In this document: positions 24,327 through 37,900 of the stretch, one piece after another
Layout: the number at the start of each line of letters is the position of its first letter
Position numbering within the stretch: the first letter of the stretch is position 1
Assembly: GCA_000708835.1 (NCBI GenBank)
Contig: DF237040.1
Coordinates: forward strand, 124,001 to 188,000
Source: Klebsormidium nitens
Taxonomy: Eukaryota; Streptophyta; Klebsormidiophyceae; Klebsormidiales; Klebsormidiaceae
Reading direction: 5' to 3'
Length of the DNA: 64,000 nt
Notes under the pieces: generated by a model
What the model saw: the letters and a program-made list of their open reading frames with translations, nothing else
Told to the model about the DNA's origin: nothing
Databases searched by the model: none
Position numbers and translations under genes: made by a program

Positions 24327-26628
24327 TCACGTGGGACTGGTCATTGCAGCGAGCCGCATTAGTTGCCGTTTATGGTACAGGATGCGCAACTGCTTATACT
24401 TGGGCATGAACTCCGACAACTCGATCCTCCCCCTGAGAAAGTCGTCGTGCAGGTTATCAGACTCCTCGTCTATCTCCTTTGCGGCACCTGTAGGCTCCAG
24501 AAAAGCACTTGTTACTACAGAGTTCGTCAAATGTGTCCTTGGTCGGCACTTTGGAAAACTGGGCGTGACGCAAATTCGATGTGGGTGCACAATTTTGGCC
24601 GTGTCGAACCCCTGGGCATTCTCGCAGTGTATGAATCCACACCAAGGTCACCACCCAAATTCGTGCTGCTCCAGCGCGGACAAGTTTGGCAAAAACGTCT
24701 GTATATTTTTCACGCATCTCCAACAGCATAATCCGGTCCTTACTTGCCCTCTAACACTCCAAGCCTCAAAAAGACAGCGGAGAGAAACAAAGAAGAAGCG
24801 AACGCACGGAACTACTCAGCAAAAGGCCTCTGCGTTCTCACGCAGAACGAAAAGCAGTTTCTATTCCCGGCCTTGCTTCCGCATGGAGTCAGCTGCCACA
24901 GTAAATGACGTACTTAATAAATTCGTCTAGAGGCCAATCCAGTTCACATAAGCAACCCGTAAATGCCTCTCAGAACATAAATGGATCCGTAAAGCTGATG
25001 TAGCTCGAGCGCCCAACAGCGAGCCACTTCGAATGACCGGTGCAGCCGGTCAAACGGTGGCTGGCAAGCTTTGTTTGTTGGCCCGCTTTCGTGAGAACAA
25101 AGAGAAGAAGAATCACAGTGGCCCAGAGCTTTCCTGCAACAACCGTCGAGAGTACAATGATCGTTTGTCTTGCTGTGTCTCACGCTCAAAGCAAACATAA
25201 TAGAGGGAGAAAATGAAAGAAAAGCAAAACAGGCTTTTGCTACAAGTGATCGAATCCTCTATTTAGATTTGTCATTCATCGATGTAGGCGATCCAGCAGG
25301 GACAGCGGCGGGAAGCGCGACGAGATGCCCTCCTCGCAGCGCTGTGCTTCGATCGAAGTTGTAAGAATCAACCGAGAAGGACAGCGCCAGAGATCATAGA
25401 ATTCCATAAACGTCTCACAACTTACGATGTAATCGGTCGAGCAGGGACTGCGGCGAGAAGCGCGACGAGATGGCCTTCTCGCGGCGCTGCGCCTCGTCGA
25501 GCTGTTGCCGCGCGGCGGCGACCTCCGTGGTGCGGATGATGTTGCACTGGTTGCGCAGCTCGCTCACCTCGTTCTCGCGCGCCAGGTTGCGGTGCGCGAG
25601 GTCGAGGTTGCTCGAGCGCAAATCGTCGCGCAACTGAGAAACCAGGAGAAGGCGCGTCAAGATCTTTAGTAAACCGAGCAGACGTGAAGCAGGGTTTGAT
25701 TGGCAAGGAATAGCGCGTCGAAGTGCGGCAGCAACGTCCCAATACTAGCGCGTAGGCCGCCGTGCGACTGGAAATAAACAGGGCAAGTGGAGGCTTCCGC
25801 ACATATCTACAAAGGGTGAATAGTCGGTCAGATGCTGTGTAGTAGCTCCGTGTTGCTAGGGCGGCAAATATCCCATCAGTGGCAAGTGAGGAATTTGACG
25901 ATCTTCAGTTTGACGAATTGCGGAGGTAAAGAGCACATGACTACCCACCTTTTCTGCATGTTTGACGCTCTCGATGCTGCTGAGGAATGCCTTGTACGCG
26001 CTTGGGTCCGTCAGCAGCCGTTGCAACTCCTCCGCACTGCAACGAAGAAACCGGAAAAGTGGGCGTTAATACCAGCCCATTCTCACCGCAGATTGATAGC
26101 GGTGCTCACAGCGTTGCGTCTCCTGAGCGGACGTCCGCCGACTCTTTGAATCCAATCAACTGCGCAGCGTATGAAAGATTGGAAGAACCTGTCGAGACGG
26201 GTTTGTACAAGAAGCCGCATCTCGTCAAGGATTTTGGGCCGTTACGTGAACAAACAACCCTTCTGCAAATCATCTCCTGGCCCGTTCTGTAAGATACGTA
26301 CTTTCAAAGATCCGGGTCGGAGCCGTCATCAAGCGAGTCCATTATGTCACCTGAAAGTTTTCCACACGCAGAGTCTCGTGCAACAACGCACCCTCAAGAA
26401 CTCTGGATCCGGATTCCTTGGAATCGAAAGGGCAGAAAGTTTTCCTACTTCTCAGGAATGATCCGCTCACCTCTTGTCTCTCAACGACGGAAAAGTTGTC
26501 GGTATCCCAGGCATGGGCGACGTGCTCCGGCCGCTGCTCCCTGCTGACCCAGGGGGGCTGCCGATTGGGCTATTGCCAGCTCGAGAGTACCCCCCCGAAC
26601 CACTATACCCGGTATTCCTGGAAAACAT
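24327..26628 (-). CDS. VPS37: ESCRT-I subunit VPS37, four exons
   Basis: Exons (complement): 26471-26628, 25949-26036, 25426-25633 and 24327-24487, giving 615 nt and 204 aa with phases 2, 0 and 1 closing exactly. VPS37 is the stalk subunit of ESCRT-I, which sorts ubiquitinated cargo into multivesicular bodies. The N-terminal ~48 residues are Gly/Ser/Pro-rich (MFSRNTGYSGSGGYSRAG...), as in plant VPS37. The Mod(r) domain follows: LRDKSAEELQRLLTDPSAYK across the first junction, a coiled coil with ENEVSELRNQCNIIRTTEV, FSPQSLLDRLHRAAKEIDEE, and the C-terminal helices EFMPKYKQLRILYHKRQLMR. The length and motifs closely match the plant protein. The 938-bp last intron contains a degenerate copy of the end of exon 3 (see separate entry). 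Upstream promoter sequence begins at 26629. Confidence 0.95.
25279..25360 (-). repeat. Degenerate duplicate of the VPS37 exon 3 end, donor lost
   Basis: Read on the minus strand this stretch encodes E-A-Q-R-C-E-E-G-I-S-S-R-F-P-P-L-S-L-L-D-R-L-H. It is near-identical to the true exon 3 end at 25426-25500 (EAQRREKAISSRFSPQSLLDRLH) and in the same phase. At the exon border the true copy has CATC|GTAAGT, whereas this copy has CATCGATGAA, so the donor GT is gone. It lies about 66 bp downstream (in transcription) of the real donor, inside the last intron. It looks like a tandem duplication across the 5' splice site that was later inactivated. Confidence 0.85.
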
Positions 26629-28984
26629 GGTCACAGAAACGGGTAAAAAATGTCGAAAAGTGTGACGGGCACCTATTGGCCTTTGAAGGCGGCAACATGC
26701 ACACGCGTCGATGACCGCTTGCTAAGACGGATACGAAAGGGTCCTTCCAGACAGGGCATTCATGCAGAGTCTTTGAACCCAGTGCAGACTGGAAAGTAAA
26801 GCCCGCCTGACCCCTGACGGGATGCAATGTCACCTTTGGATCCGGAAACCGCAAAGCTTTGCAGAAACGGAATAGTCGGTAGCCAACAGTCGTTCAGATC
26901 GACCGACCAAACAGTAACAGGTTACGAACGTAGCAAAAGTTTCTTTGAAATCGTAAGTCCCACCTTCTGCAGCCCTGAAATTTCTGCAGACCGTGCACGT
27001 GATTGCTCTGGAATCAGCACCAAGCGGAGGATGCTTCTCCTCTTCCCCCTGCAGAATCTCCAAGTGTCTTTGCAAAGGAAAGCAGAAGAATTTTTCGGGT
27101 CGTAGAGTGGCTCTTGCGAAAAGTGGTGCAAGTGAGACTCACCCGTAGCCTCCTCTGTATGACATCTTGTTGGCCACCAGCAGATCCACTAACGGCTTCT
27201 GCACAAAGAATTGACAAGATTAGCAATGATGAAAAAGCCCTTCGCAAGGCTCACTCAAAACTTTCGAACCCACAAAAGCTGCTCTATTCGTGATATCCTT
27301 TGTCGAGTCCTCATCAGGAACTTGGATGTGGCAATCAGACGTTGTTCAAAATCCACTGGCCCGGGATACCAGAGCTGCAAGTCATCATCGCCACAGCTGG
27401 ATCAGTCTACGAACTTTGAAAAACGTCAAAATAAGACACAAAGTCATACTTCAGGTCCAGATGTTGGATTTTTGCCAACTGTCGTTCATTACTAGATCTT
27501 TTTGACACATGGTGCCTTTGAGCTGCACGGATGCAGTAACCCCTGCTCTAGATCCCACTTCCTCCGGGCGTCTCAAGTCACGCACAAATGGCGCACCGCT
27601 TGAACGATCAAAGCACCACTTAAGGCAACGTGCTTCACGCCAACAAAAATACACCTCGCATTGCTTATCATTTGACGTCATGCAGATTTCTCTTCAAGTT
27701 ACTCTCTTGCTGAAAAGTGGTGCGGGCGAAAGCAGGTGGAATCTCTGAAGGCACGGTCTGCAACAATACTAAACCCTTTCATGGCATCCTTGTTTAAAAG
27801 AACCTTTGCATGTCCTTGGTGCGCCTGCTTCATTCGGGGCTGACAAGCACACGCCTAACCTTGTTCATCAGTCCGACCAATTCATTGAGAAGTGGGCCAG
27901 AACAAGGGGCATAAGCGGGAAATACGATCATGTCTATGTTTGTGGGCAGGGGGTGGCCCCACTTGTTAAATGGCCAAGTTATCGTACGAACCGCTGCGAT
28001 TGCAAATACACGAAATAGGAGCAGCATTCTTCAAAATTTGAGTTTCAAAATAATCTAGGTATCAAGGGGGAGTGCACAATGAAGCTGCATGGTGCTATTC
28101 TCGCATCCATTGGCGTCGAGTTACTTTCAAAGTTGTGGTGCGCTGCTGAGAGCCAATCGATATCGACTCCATGGAGTGCCATTGCTCAGCTCTGAGCCTC
28201 TGAAAGCCACAAACAAGCAGAGGAAAGATTGGGCAGAATGAGAAAACTTCCGGCGTTCTTGATTGGTCGAAGCTGCACATCCCAGCTCTCATATTTGCAC
28301 CACCGCAAGCTGAACTGGTATTTTACAGCATCCTCGGCAATCCATGACAGAGTAACGATCAAGGAGTCACAACCCACCAGCAAATTTGCAATGTAAATTT
28401 CTTGTCGCCTTGGCTCTGCCTTCTGCCCCACTCAGACTCGAGACTCTGCCCTCAGGGTCAGCCGCTCCAACTCTTGGAATTGTGCTTCTTTCCAAGCTGA
28501 AGATCGACCTTGAAAGCGCCTCCTCCAGCCGACTTTCCCCCCTGTAGAGCTGAACTTGCCATTGCCAGCAATTCTCGAAATTTTGACAAATTGTGAAGAG
28601 TTGCAAGACTCTCGCACTAGCAAACCCTAATTCTCTGTTCCTGAGGCTGCTCGACAGCTTGAAACCTTGAGCATATGTTTTTAGGCGCTTGCAACAGTCT
28701 GAAAGTGCACCAGCCCTGAGATTTAAAAGTTGACCAGTAAGTTTCTACAACACTGTCAACAGCACTCCTTCTGGCAATTCAGTCGTCTTAGAATCTGTAG
28801 GAGTGTCTGGTGGTTCTGGAAGCAGAACCTTGCATTGCAGTGCTTAGATCAATCGTTCACACCAAAACGGGTGTTCTTTCAACGCGTGACATTGGGCGGT
28901 AGGATTAGCTGCACACTCAGAATAGTGCGCTCCGTAGGAATTCTCAGCGGTGCGACTCTGCACCCATTGAACCAAAGTGCCACC
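26629..28984. other. Divergent VPS37/APC6 region with weak exon-like segments
   Basis: A 2.36-kb interval between head-to-head start codons. It must contain both promoters. On the minus strand, 27143-27198 has a strong acceptor (CAATTCTTTGTGCAG), a perfect GTGAGT donor and an open phase (KPLVDLLVANKMSYRGGYG). It could join 27014-27048 to end with a stop. I could not connect it convincingly to upstream exons or to any family. It may be an uncharacterised small gene, a 5' leader exon, or chance. Confidence 0.35.
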
Positions 28985-31900
28985 ATGAATTTGGAGAAGC
29001 TGCGATCGGTGGTGCGCGACGCCCTTGGGAAGCACCTCTACTCATCGGCAATCTTCTTTGCTGACAAGCTGGTCACTGTCTCTGGGGCCGCTGCCTCGGA
29101 CGTTTACCTTTTAGCTCAGGTGCACCGAACTTGCACCGGTTCTTTGTGAACACAGTGTGGTTGAGAGAGCGCATGTGTGTTGTAGGACCGCAGGATCACA
29201 AGTAGTAGTTTTGGAGCTCTCTTTGAGCCACGCTTATCAAATCTTGGTTGAAGCTTTGTTTGAAAGACCTCTTTGAAGTGGAGGCAAGGATTCCAAGAGG
29301 TAACTAAGCTGCCCTGGGTGTGGGCATGGGGCCTGATGACTGATTCTTGATGTGGCGCCTTGCACCGGCTGCCAAAGGTGGTTGGCACCGACGGCTGAAT
29401 GCATTCCTGCTTAACCCGGCACATTGATAAGTCTCTCAAGCACTTATTCTGATCAATGATGGGGTCCCCTCACTCCCTTACGAGGCGCTTCTTGTTCCAT
29501 CTCCTCAAGAGTCTGCTTTGGCAATCAATCACTGCCTTTCTATCGGAGGATGCCCTAATGAACCTTCTCACTAGTTGAGTCCTTTGATGTAGATCAGAGT
29601 GATGGCACTTTGAGCTCCACTGCCTTTTGCATTAGATTCCCTCCACCTACATGTTGCTCAATAAGATGCGAACCTGATCACAGGAGTGTTGCCAAAAAGC
29701 TTCAAACCTGGGACTAGATTACGAACAGTAGCCCCCGCAGTTGCAGCTTGCCTCCCATTGCATGCCACTTTGCCCTCCATTGTGGTGCAAGTTTACTTGG
29801 TCTAAGAGCTTTGCTCCATAAATTAGAAAGGATACACATGTTCCCAAACATGGCAGTGAAAACTTTCAAGAGACAATATCCTCCCAACCTGCCCAGGCGT
29901 ACTACCTAAGCAAGCAGTACCAGCGGGCGCTACACTTGCTGCGGCAAGAGCACCTGCTGACGGCTGATGACCGCTTCAAGTACCTGGCTGCCCGATGCCT
30001 GGTGAGATTGCTTGTCTCTGTCTTCGTAAAGTTCAGGGACAGGCGAGAGCATCGAGCACTAATTAGGCCTTGCACCTGTGTTGCCTCGTTTTTGGCCTCC
30101 TAAGAAAGTGAAGCTGAGATTCGGGAAGAAGGCCACCCTGTTCAGACTCTTTGGTTGTGGTGACGGTACATATTTAGACGATGGCTTCAGATGGCTTTGT
30201 TTCACCAAGAACTTCTGAGCTGGAGGAAGAAGGTAAAATTTTCTCATCTGGCTGGAACACTTCTGCGATGTTGAGTCCTCTGTGATGACGGATTCATCTT
30301 TTTCAGCTCCTGCAATGGTGACCGAAGGGAGGTCCAGCCTGATTGTCGATTTGTTTGATGTCATCAACGAAAGTGTTTCACGGCTCAAGAGCCTTCTTTC
30401 TCTATCCACTTGCACTCATTTTACACTGAAAAACCCCCCTGGGACACACGAGAATCCAGCATCACGTCATGGTATGTATCTCTCAGGCGGAGCTGAAAGA
30501 GTGGGACGAGTGCCTGGTGATGCTGGGGGATGACGAGAGCCTGGCCGAGCAAAGCGGCCAAGCCAGCGAGGGGGAAAGCATGGAGCTGAATGGGGAAGGC
30601 AGGGAGATCAACGTAAGGGCTTCAATCAACCCAGTTTTTAAAGTTGAACCGGGTGGGGTTTGTTTGAGACAACATGGCAGTGTGCGGACTACCAAAGTTT
30701 GATCATTTAAGTCGCTGCCGTGCAGTTTGCTTTGGCGTACCCTACGTGCTTGAGTTACGAGCCTTCGAGATTGGGGAACCGTTTGACAGTTGTCCATTCA
30801 AGGGCCAACGCAAGAGCAAAAGCCCAATCCTTCTTTTGTACGCGGTGGCCTCGCCCTGCCAAATCCTTGCCAAATCAGTTTTGTTTGAGCTTGCGCTGTT
30901 TGAGTTTGCGCAAGGAATGCACGAAGATCGAGGTTGCTTGTCTTTCAAGATGCATCTTTACGCCTTGCAGATTGTTGCAGCGAACTGTCTCCTTCGAGGG
31001 CGGGCGTTTGAGGCGCTGGACAATCGGACAAAGGCCCTCTTCTGGTCAGTGTCCCAATCCTTTTCCTTGTGTTCGTCAAGACTCTTTTGTGATGGATACT
31101 TCGAACAGAATACTCGCATGGTGGTTCTGATGTCTCGTAAGTGTAATTGATCTCCCCTGGAACAACTTCCCTCAAACAAAATCAAAGGACGCAAGCGACG
31201 GAGTCATGTGAAAGCCTGCCATGTTGTCCCCTTCTTCCACAATTCACTGGGCACGGTCGACATCGGTTGAATTGTCGCACGTTTGGCGAGATGTACCCAC
31301 TTCTGTGAGCATTACTGGTCTGGTTTCAAACCTGACCACATGCTAAATTCGAGCACTTAGCGAATGTAGCTCACAATCTTCGTTGATGCAAACCTTGACA
31401 GGAAGATTGTTGACGTCATACTGACGGATGTTTTCACCGACTGTGCAGGTACAAGGCGACACTCCGAGCGGATCCGTATTGCTACGAGGTGAGTTTACTG
31501 TGTGTTTCGATAGGTGCCTTGTCGAGTCGTCAAATGGCTGCTCAACTTTCGGAAGCTGCCGTCGAAATCGAAACTTCGATTCTCGAAAGCTGATGAAGCT
31601 GACCCTGTTTCCAGTCAGGCCTGAGCTAGAACGGGTGACAACCGTGCATGCTGTGAAAGTGCTTGAATGTAGAAAGCTAGGACGGTCAGAAAGTCTCGAA
31701 AGATGGAACTCAATGTTCGTGTTCCTCCGCTCTCGCAGGCCTTCGAGCATTTGTTTGACAACCGCATGCTATCGGCGGATGCAGGTGAGACAAGGAACCT
31801 TGCATCCAGGACCCCTCTCATTGTGTGGCTGATTTCCGCTGTGCAAATACCGTCTGCCTTCCATCACGAGCTCAGCTGTTCGCATAGCAATTGACTTGTC

Positions 31901-34900
31901 TAAGCAGTTAGACTGCGTTTCTACCGCGTTTGTTTATGTATCGATTTTCATGATCACTCGGTTTGCTGGATTTTGACGAGAAGCTCGTCCGATCATTGCA
32001 GAAGCGAAACTCTTAGACTCGTTGAAGTTCCCGGCGGAAGACCGGTGGCTGGCGCTGCTTTACCAGTGCAAGAGCGTGAAGGTGTGCTTCGGAACCTCTC
32101 TCGGTTGGCTTCGACCTCGGTTCGACCTAGATCTGATGGGCCTTAGAGCAGCTGAGCCGCTGTCTCGGTTGATTGCGGTGCTCACCCAGAGCTATGTATG
32201 CGTTTCTTAGGACATTCGCCCTGGATCCTCTAGCATCAAATCGATTCGGCAACGAGCAGGCAAGGCAAAGGGTATAGTTCTGCGAAATCATATTGTTCTT
32301 TCGCGCACAGTTGTACATACTTTCTTTTGCTGCAAGGTCTTCATATTTCAATAAGCACGCTTCCTTTGGAAGCGCACTCCGTCTACAGCTGCAGCTGTTT
32401 GAGGAGCGCGCTGCAAGATGGTACAACCTCTTAACCGTGTCCGCTCGAAAGGACCCACCTGTCTTTCTTCATCTGGTCGTCTTTTTGAACAAGTTCTGGT
32501 TTCTGAAAATTTCCTTTCAATCTCAAACTCCGGCCATTCAGCGGCTCGCAGCGGCCATTGAGGAGCGCGCTGCGGAGCTCCAGCGGTCGACACTTTCGAC
32601 CCGATCTCAACACTATTCGCGCTTAACGACTTCGCGATTTACATGTCTGTCCCCATTGTCGCCCTCATTTTACCTTTCCGCAGGAAAAGCGTTCCTTGAT
32701 TACTTCGTTCCCTCTTAACAGTTCGGCCCGCCACTATCTGAAATGTTTCTCGTTCTTTCTGACAGTTTGGCCAGCGGCTGTTTGAGGAGCGCGCCGTGGA
32801 GTTGGAGCGGTCCGCCGATGACGCGCCTAGCACGAGCGGGAGCGACGGGTGGGGGCTGCGGGGCAACGGGGACCTTTTGGCCTGCCGCGCTGATAACCTG
32901 TACCACCGGGCGGAGTACCAGCAGTGCTACGACCTGACGAAAAGGTGACGATTGTCCGACGCCTGACTTACGAGCACCATTTGCACTGACTTCTAGTGTG
33001 CCTGAGGGCTGATACAAGAGCGCAACCAAGCCACTAAAAAGCAGGGGTCTAGTTACAGGTGCTTGAGAAGGCTCGGTCTTGGAAGCGGAGTGTCGGCCAA
33101 ACGATATCCTTTTTCCGAGTGATGGTGCCATCTTCGCCATCCTCTTCGTTCGTTCGACAGAACTTCTCTCTGCCCGCTGGATTGCTTTGACCAGATGATT
33201 CAGTGGCCGGAACAGACTTTCTGGGCCAGGACCTTAGCATAGACATCACCACCTCACAAAGTCTCGAAGCGCCGGGCCCGCGACGGCATGAAGTGATTCT
33301 TCAGTCAGGACCTTCTTCGTCGTCGTCAACGCCTGTGACTCTTCCTGGGGCGTTCGACTCGTACCGAGCGCTTCCGCTTTGGATATTTCCCTCCAAGTGT
33401 TTCTTCGAGGACAGAAGACCTTTGATCTCATGACGTGCATCAGATGCTTTGTGCCAACGGCGAGGCGTAATTTCGAGTCACCCTCAACCCTGCAGCGTAC
33501 TCGAACGGGACCCGTATCACTTGGCGTGCATGCCCGTCCACGTGGCAGCCGCTCTGGAGCTGCGGCGCAAGAACGAGCTGTTTCTGCTCGCGCACAAGCT
33601 GGTGCAGGAGTACCCCCAGAAAGCCGTCGCGTGGTTTGCGGTCGGGGCCTACTACAGCTGCATACGGAACTACGACTCCGCGCGGCGATATTTCGCGTAA
33701 GTCGGGGTTAAGGTTTCAGCCTTTTGGGCTTTGAGATTGTACTGCTCTATGCTGCCGTGCTCGTTTATAGAGCGTGGTTCATTTTCCAAATCTGCAGCTA
33801 TTGTATAGTCAAAAGCGGATCGACGATGAGGGGTTACAACCTTGGCCGCTGTGCCACTGGTTGGTTCTTTGGTACGTCCCCTGATGTCGCCGGCTGAGCC
33901 CGTCACCACAGCTCTCGCTTCAAATTTGATTTTCCGGTCCCGTCCTTAACTTGGTGTGTGTCGCTCTTCAAGCCCTTGTCAAGCTTGGTTTCCTAGTCGT
34001 CCATGTCCTCTCGAGAATTGTTGTCCAGGCTTCTTTGTTGTCGTTATCAATCCCGCTCACGGATCTCATAGCTCACTGTTCTTGCAACGTGGTCCGCTCT
34101 TTGATGGTGCATACCCGTGTGAGCAAAGCCTGCCTTCTGATTGAATGGATACCCGCACCTTTCCTTATAATACCTCTTTATCGGCTGTTTCCTGAGGGCT
34201 CCATTCTGCACTGATGGACGTTTCTGGGTTCACTCCACTGCGCTTGATGGGATTCACATTCCAACCACTCATCAGCTCTCCGAGACCCTGGGGATACGTC
34301 CTCCTCACTTCATTTTACGGTCGTACTTCCTTTGTTGCAAAAGCTTACAATGATGGCCTGGCAAAATAGGGTCACTTGGGGGCCATGGTGTGCATGTGCT
34401 TCGTGTGGCCGAATGAGCCAGTTGTGTTGTTGTTGGCACTGAACGCCCTCGCTCTGGTGGAAACCGAGCACTGAAGTGTGGGTTGAAGTAGGCAGTCGAT
34501 GAGACTCCGCAACGACATGCAAACGTACGAATTCTGAGTCCTGAAGCCTAGATTTCTGAAGATCAAACTCCGTTTTATCTTGGTAAGGATGCCGGTAAGA
34601 CTATCTTCGATGCTAGCGGACGTGTCTGTTAACCACGCTCTGGTGCACGTGGATGTAGGCCGCAATAGGAGTGTGCCTGCGAACCTATTTGGACGGGTTT
34701 ATTTTTATGCTTTTACTGCATCTTTCTGCATCTGATGAATCGATTCTACTTACTTCATTTCTGTCCACGTCCTTCGTGCTCAGCAGTCAGTCTAATCGTG
34801 TAGGCAAAAATCCATTTCGAAGGGCATTGCTGATGTCGTTTCTTGCGACCTAGGCAACAAGTCTAAATGACAAAGGAGGATTTCCGGAAGGCAATGACCG

Positions 34901-37900
34901 ACGGTCACTTTGATGGACCCAGTCACACACTTACACGGGTGTCTGTGTTGATTGCCCTCCAATCCTCGTGAATCCAATCAAACGGTCTCTCTAATCGGAG
35001 TTTCTTATGTTGCCCTCGATCCTTGTGGCACTCTCCGGGCCGCCTCGTTGAGCACCTAGTGATAAGTGCGTGCACCTTGATTTGTTCAAAATCTATAGCT
35101 TCTGTCAATTCCATCTAACCCAAAAGCTTTTGACGGGTCCTTTACACTGATGGTACATTGTGGTGCCATTAGGAGCAGTCTTTGTAATGGTTCTCAAGTT
35201 GCCCCTATTGTATGCGATTCTATCCTCTAACTTTGCTTCCGTTCTTTAGAACTGTGCTCGTCTATTATAATTGTGGTGCGTCGAGCTTCGGGCTTAAGAC
35301 GATCACGACAAGTGCCCCTGGTCGTCCAAGGCCAGGAAATTCATCTCGCAACAACAATCACGGCGTCGATCTTATGACCTTCTTTAAAAAACCTCTGCTC
35401 TAGTCGACGGATGTTTCGCTGTGATTGTCCCCATAGAGTGAATGCAGCATCGGAAGCAGGCAATTGTACAAGTGGCAGAAGTGCGAGCCAATCACTTGTC
35501 ACGCTCGCGGCTCTAGTAGCACCTGCGGTGATTGTACTCGCCTGGCGGTATCGCCATCACAACCAAACAAGAGTCCTTGAAGTCGAAAAGGTGACACGTG
35601 TCAGTTGCTTCAACTAGTAAATATAGTAACCCGTCTCAAGCCATTTTGAAGGTTTGAAGGCGTCTGAAGGCGGCAAATTTTCGAGGGCCGTGAAGATGGT
35701 CTGGGCGACACTGCCAGACAGCGTGTCCTCGAGTCCCTGTGTTCACTCTCGTCTTCAACCAACAGCAATGCGAGCCTGACCGTCTTTACAGATAGCAATC
35801 TCAGATGGAACGCTGAGGGACGAACAGAACTAAGCCGTATTCTGGATTTGTACGCTCGCTCAAAGGAAATACTCGAGGCCTGCAAATATCAGAACGTCCC
35901 GGTCCCCTGTTTTACCTAGCACGGTCGATAGGGTTGTTGCCACTCTGTCTTATGCCTTGTCTTTTGTGTGCCGTCAGTCAATGCGTCTCCTCAGGGCCTG
36001 GCTGTTCAAAAGCAACAGACTTGGCTCCGTTGCCTTTCCTTTAGCAGTTTCTGTCAATTGGACAGTGAAGATGGTGCATGCTGGCGAGACAAGCCAAGCA
36101 TGAGGCTGCACTCCCTGATGCCCGCAGGCTTTGGTGCGCTTCTAGAAAACCAGTGCTGCTTCCAAAGACGCGACTTGGAAGCAGACTGCTTGGGGCGTTG
36201 ATCGAAGGAAGAGACGACCGGTAAAGCCCCGTCGTTTGCACGATAAAAAAACTCGGTCTCTTTTGATTGTGCGTTTGCTGCCGGAAAATAAAGTCATGCC
36301 CAAGAGCTTGGCACTCGGGGCATCGTCAACCTTATGGGTCCTGGTTACGTACTTGAGGTTCTTGGTAAGAGGTACGTTCACGCGGGTCCCTATCGCCTCT
36401 CATTGGCCCACTGATCGGCCCGCTTTGCTGAGGTTGAGACGTCAAACAAAGCAATTTGAGTCCTGCTTTTCGACCTCTAAAGCGCTTCTTGCGCTCTCGG
36501 CGTCGTGCCCTGAGTTATTCCCGTCATCGAGTCATCGCCGCATACTGCGGTCCCCACCAATAGGTTTCCTTCTTTTAATTTGGATCACTTTACAGCAGGA
36601 GCGGATTCACAAGCTTCCAAGCAGATCTTTTGGTGGCATGATGTGCCCACAGTTTCTATCGACCCTGGCCATAATTGGCCAGCACCTCCTTTTCAACGAG
36701 CACTGAGGCCCCACACTTATGTTGGACAGCCCTCCAGTGATAGTCCTGCATTTGCTTGTTGGGACGCATGGAGGCTAAGCGTATCCAAGTTGGTTGACTT
36801 GTCACGCTCTCGCTTTGACAGCCTTTGGAGCACTGAACGCCGGGGCTTGTCACGTGCTTCGTTCTTCCGCAAGGCGTTCAGTGAAAGTCCATGTGCGGAA
36901 AGGCCGTCGGGACGCCAGGCAAAAGATGGCCAGCTGCTTAGCGTGAATCATTGCCAGCTCCGCCCATTGATCGCCCTTCTTTTCGAGGTCATAATCTATG
37001 ACCTGAATGACCATAGAGTCATTTCCGGCAGTGTGATTGCCTCTTGTTGCCTTGAAATCGAACTAGAGGCTCCCCTGATAAGGTGATATTGTTCCCCTCA
37101 ATCGAGTCGAAAATTCTGGTCAGCCTCTTACACTTGTGCGACTATTGCATTTTCAAACGGTCTTTGGGATGTGAAATAGTAAGTGTCAGCCAGTATCCGC
37201 AGACAGGCCTTTCGTCTCCATACGAGGAGATAATTCCCGTTGTGACAACGTTGTGATTTTCAACACTATGATGCACAAATCACATTCTGTTGGGCACAGC
37301 CGAAGCGCTAATCATTACTCGAACGAGGCCTGGAAAGGGAAGATGAAGCACGTCAGTTCGTGTCCAGGCAGCGTGTGTAAATGAAAGCTGGCAACTTTCG
37401 AAGATTGCCTACATTGTGGCCGAGCCTTTGGGAGCAAGAGACGCTTGTATTATCGGGAACGCCACAAAAAACAAAGCGCTCTCTCGCTTTTCCGATTCAA
37501 AAAGACCTGTTGAAACGTTCTTGAAAGCGAGCTCGTCGCTCGGTCTTGCACTTTGTGTCAATCTACATGGAGTGGAGCCCCACAGCTTCAGCAGAAGCCT
37601 TTTCGGAAATGCTAGTCTCACTTCCATCTCTTTTCGCTGAGGAAAGTGGTTTGTTTACTGTATGCGAGACTACTCTCTCCATTGTCGTTCTTGGTCTTTC
37701 GCCTCCGCGTAATACCACCGCGAATCTTTGTCCTGCTCGCTCTGGCTTATGAAAAGAGATCCTTTGTGAATTATTACTGACTGATTCTGGTCAGCGGTAT
37801 TTTGATTAGCTTCAAGATGTCTTTTACGAGAATGGAAACATTCATCTTAGGCATCGCCGATATTTCTGCAAAATTCGATTTCCCAGGGCAATGACGATGT

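Noticed and set aside
26160-26420. Possible extra VPS37 exons between 26036 and 26471
   Set aside because: The codon phase works only if exon 1 joins directly to 26036 (AG|T, giving LRDKSAEEL), which matches the family; the intermediate candidates introduce stops.
30674-31150. 158-codon + strand open frame within APC6
   Set aside because: It overlaps exon 4 of APC6 out of the verified phase and is mostly intron.
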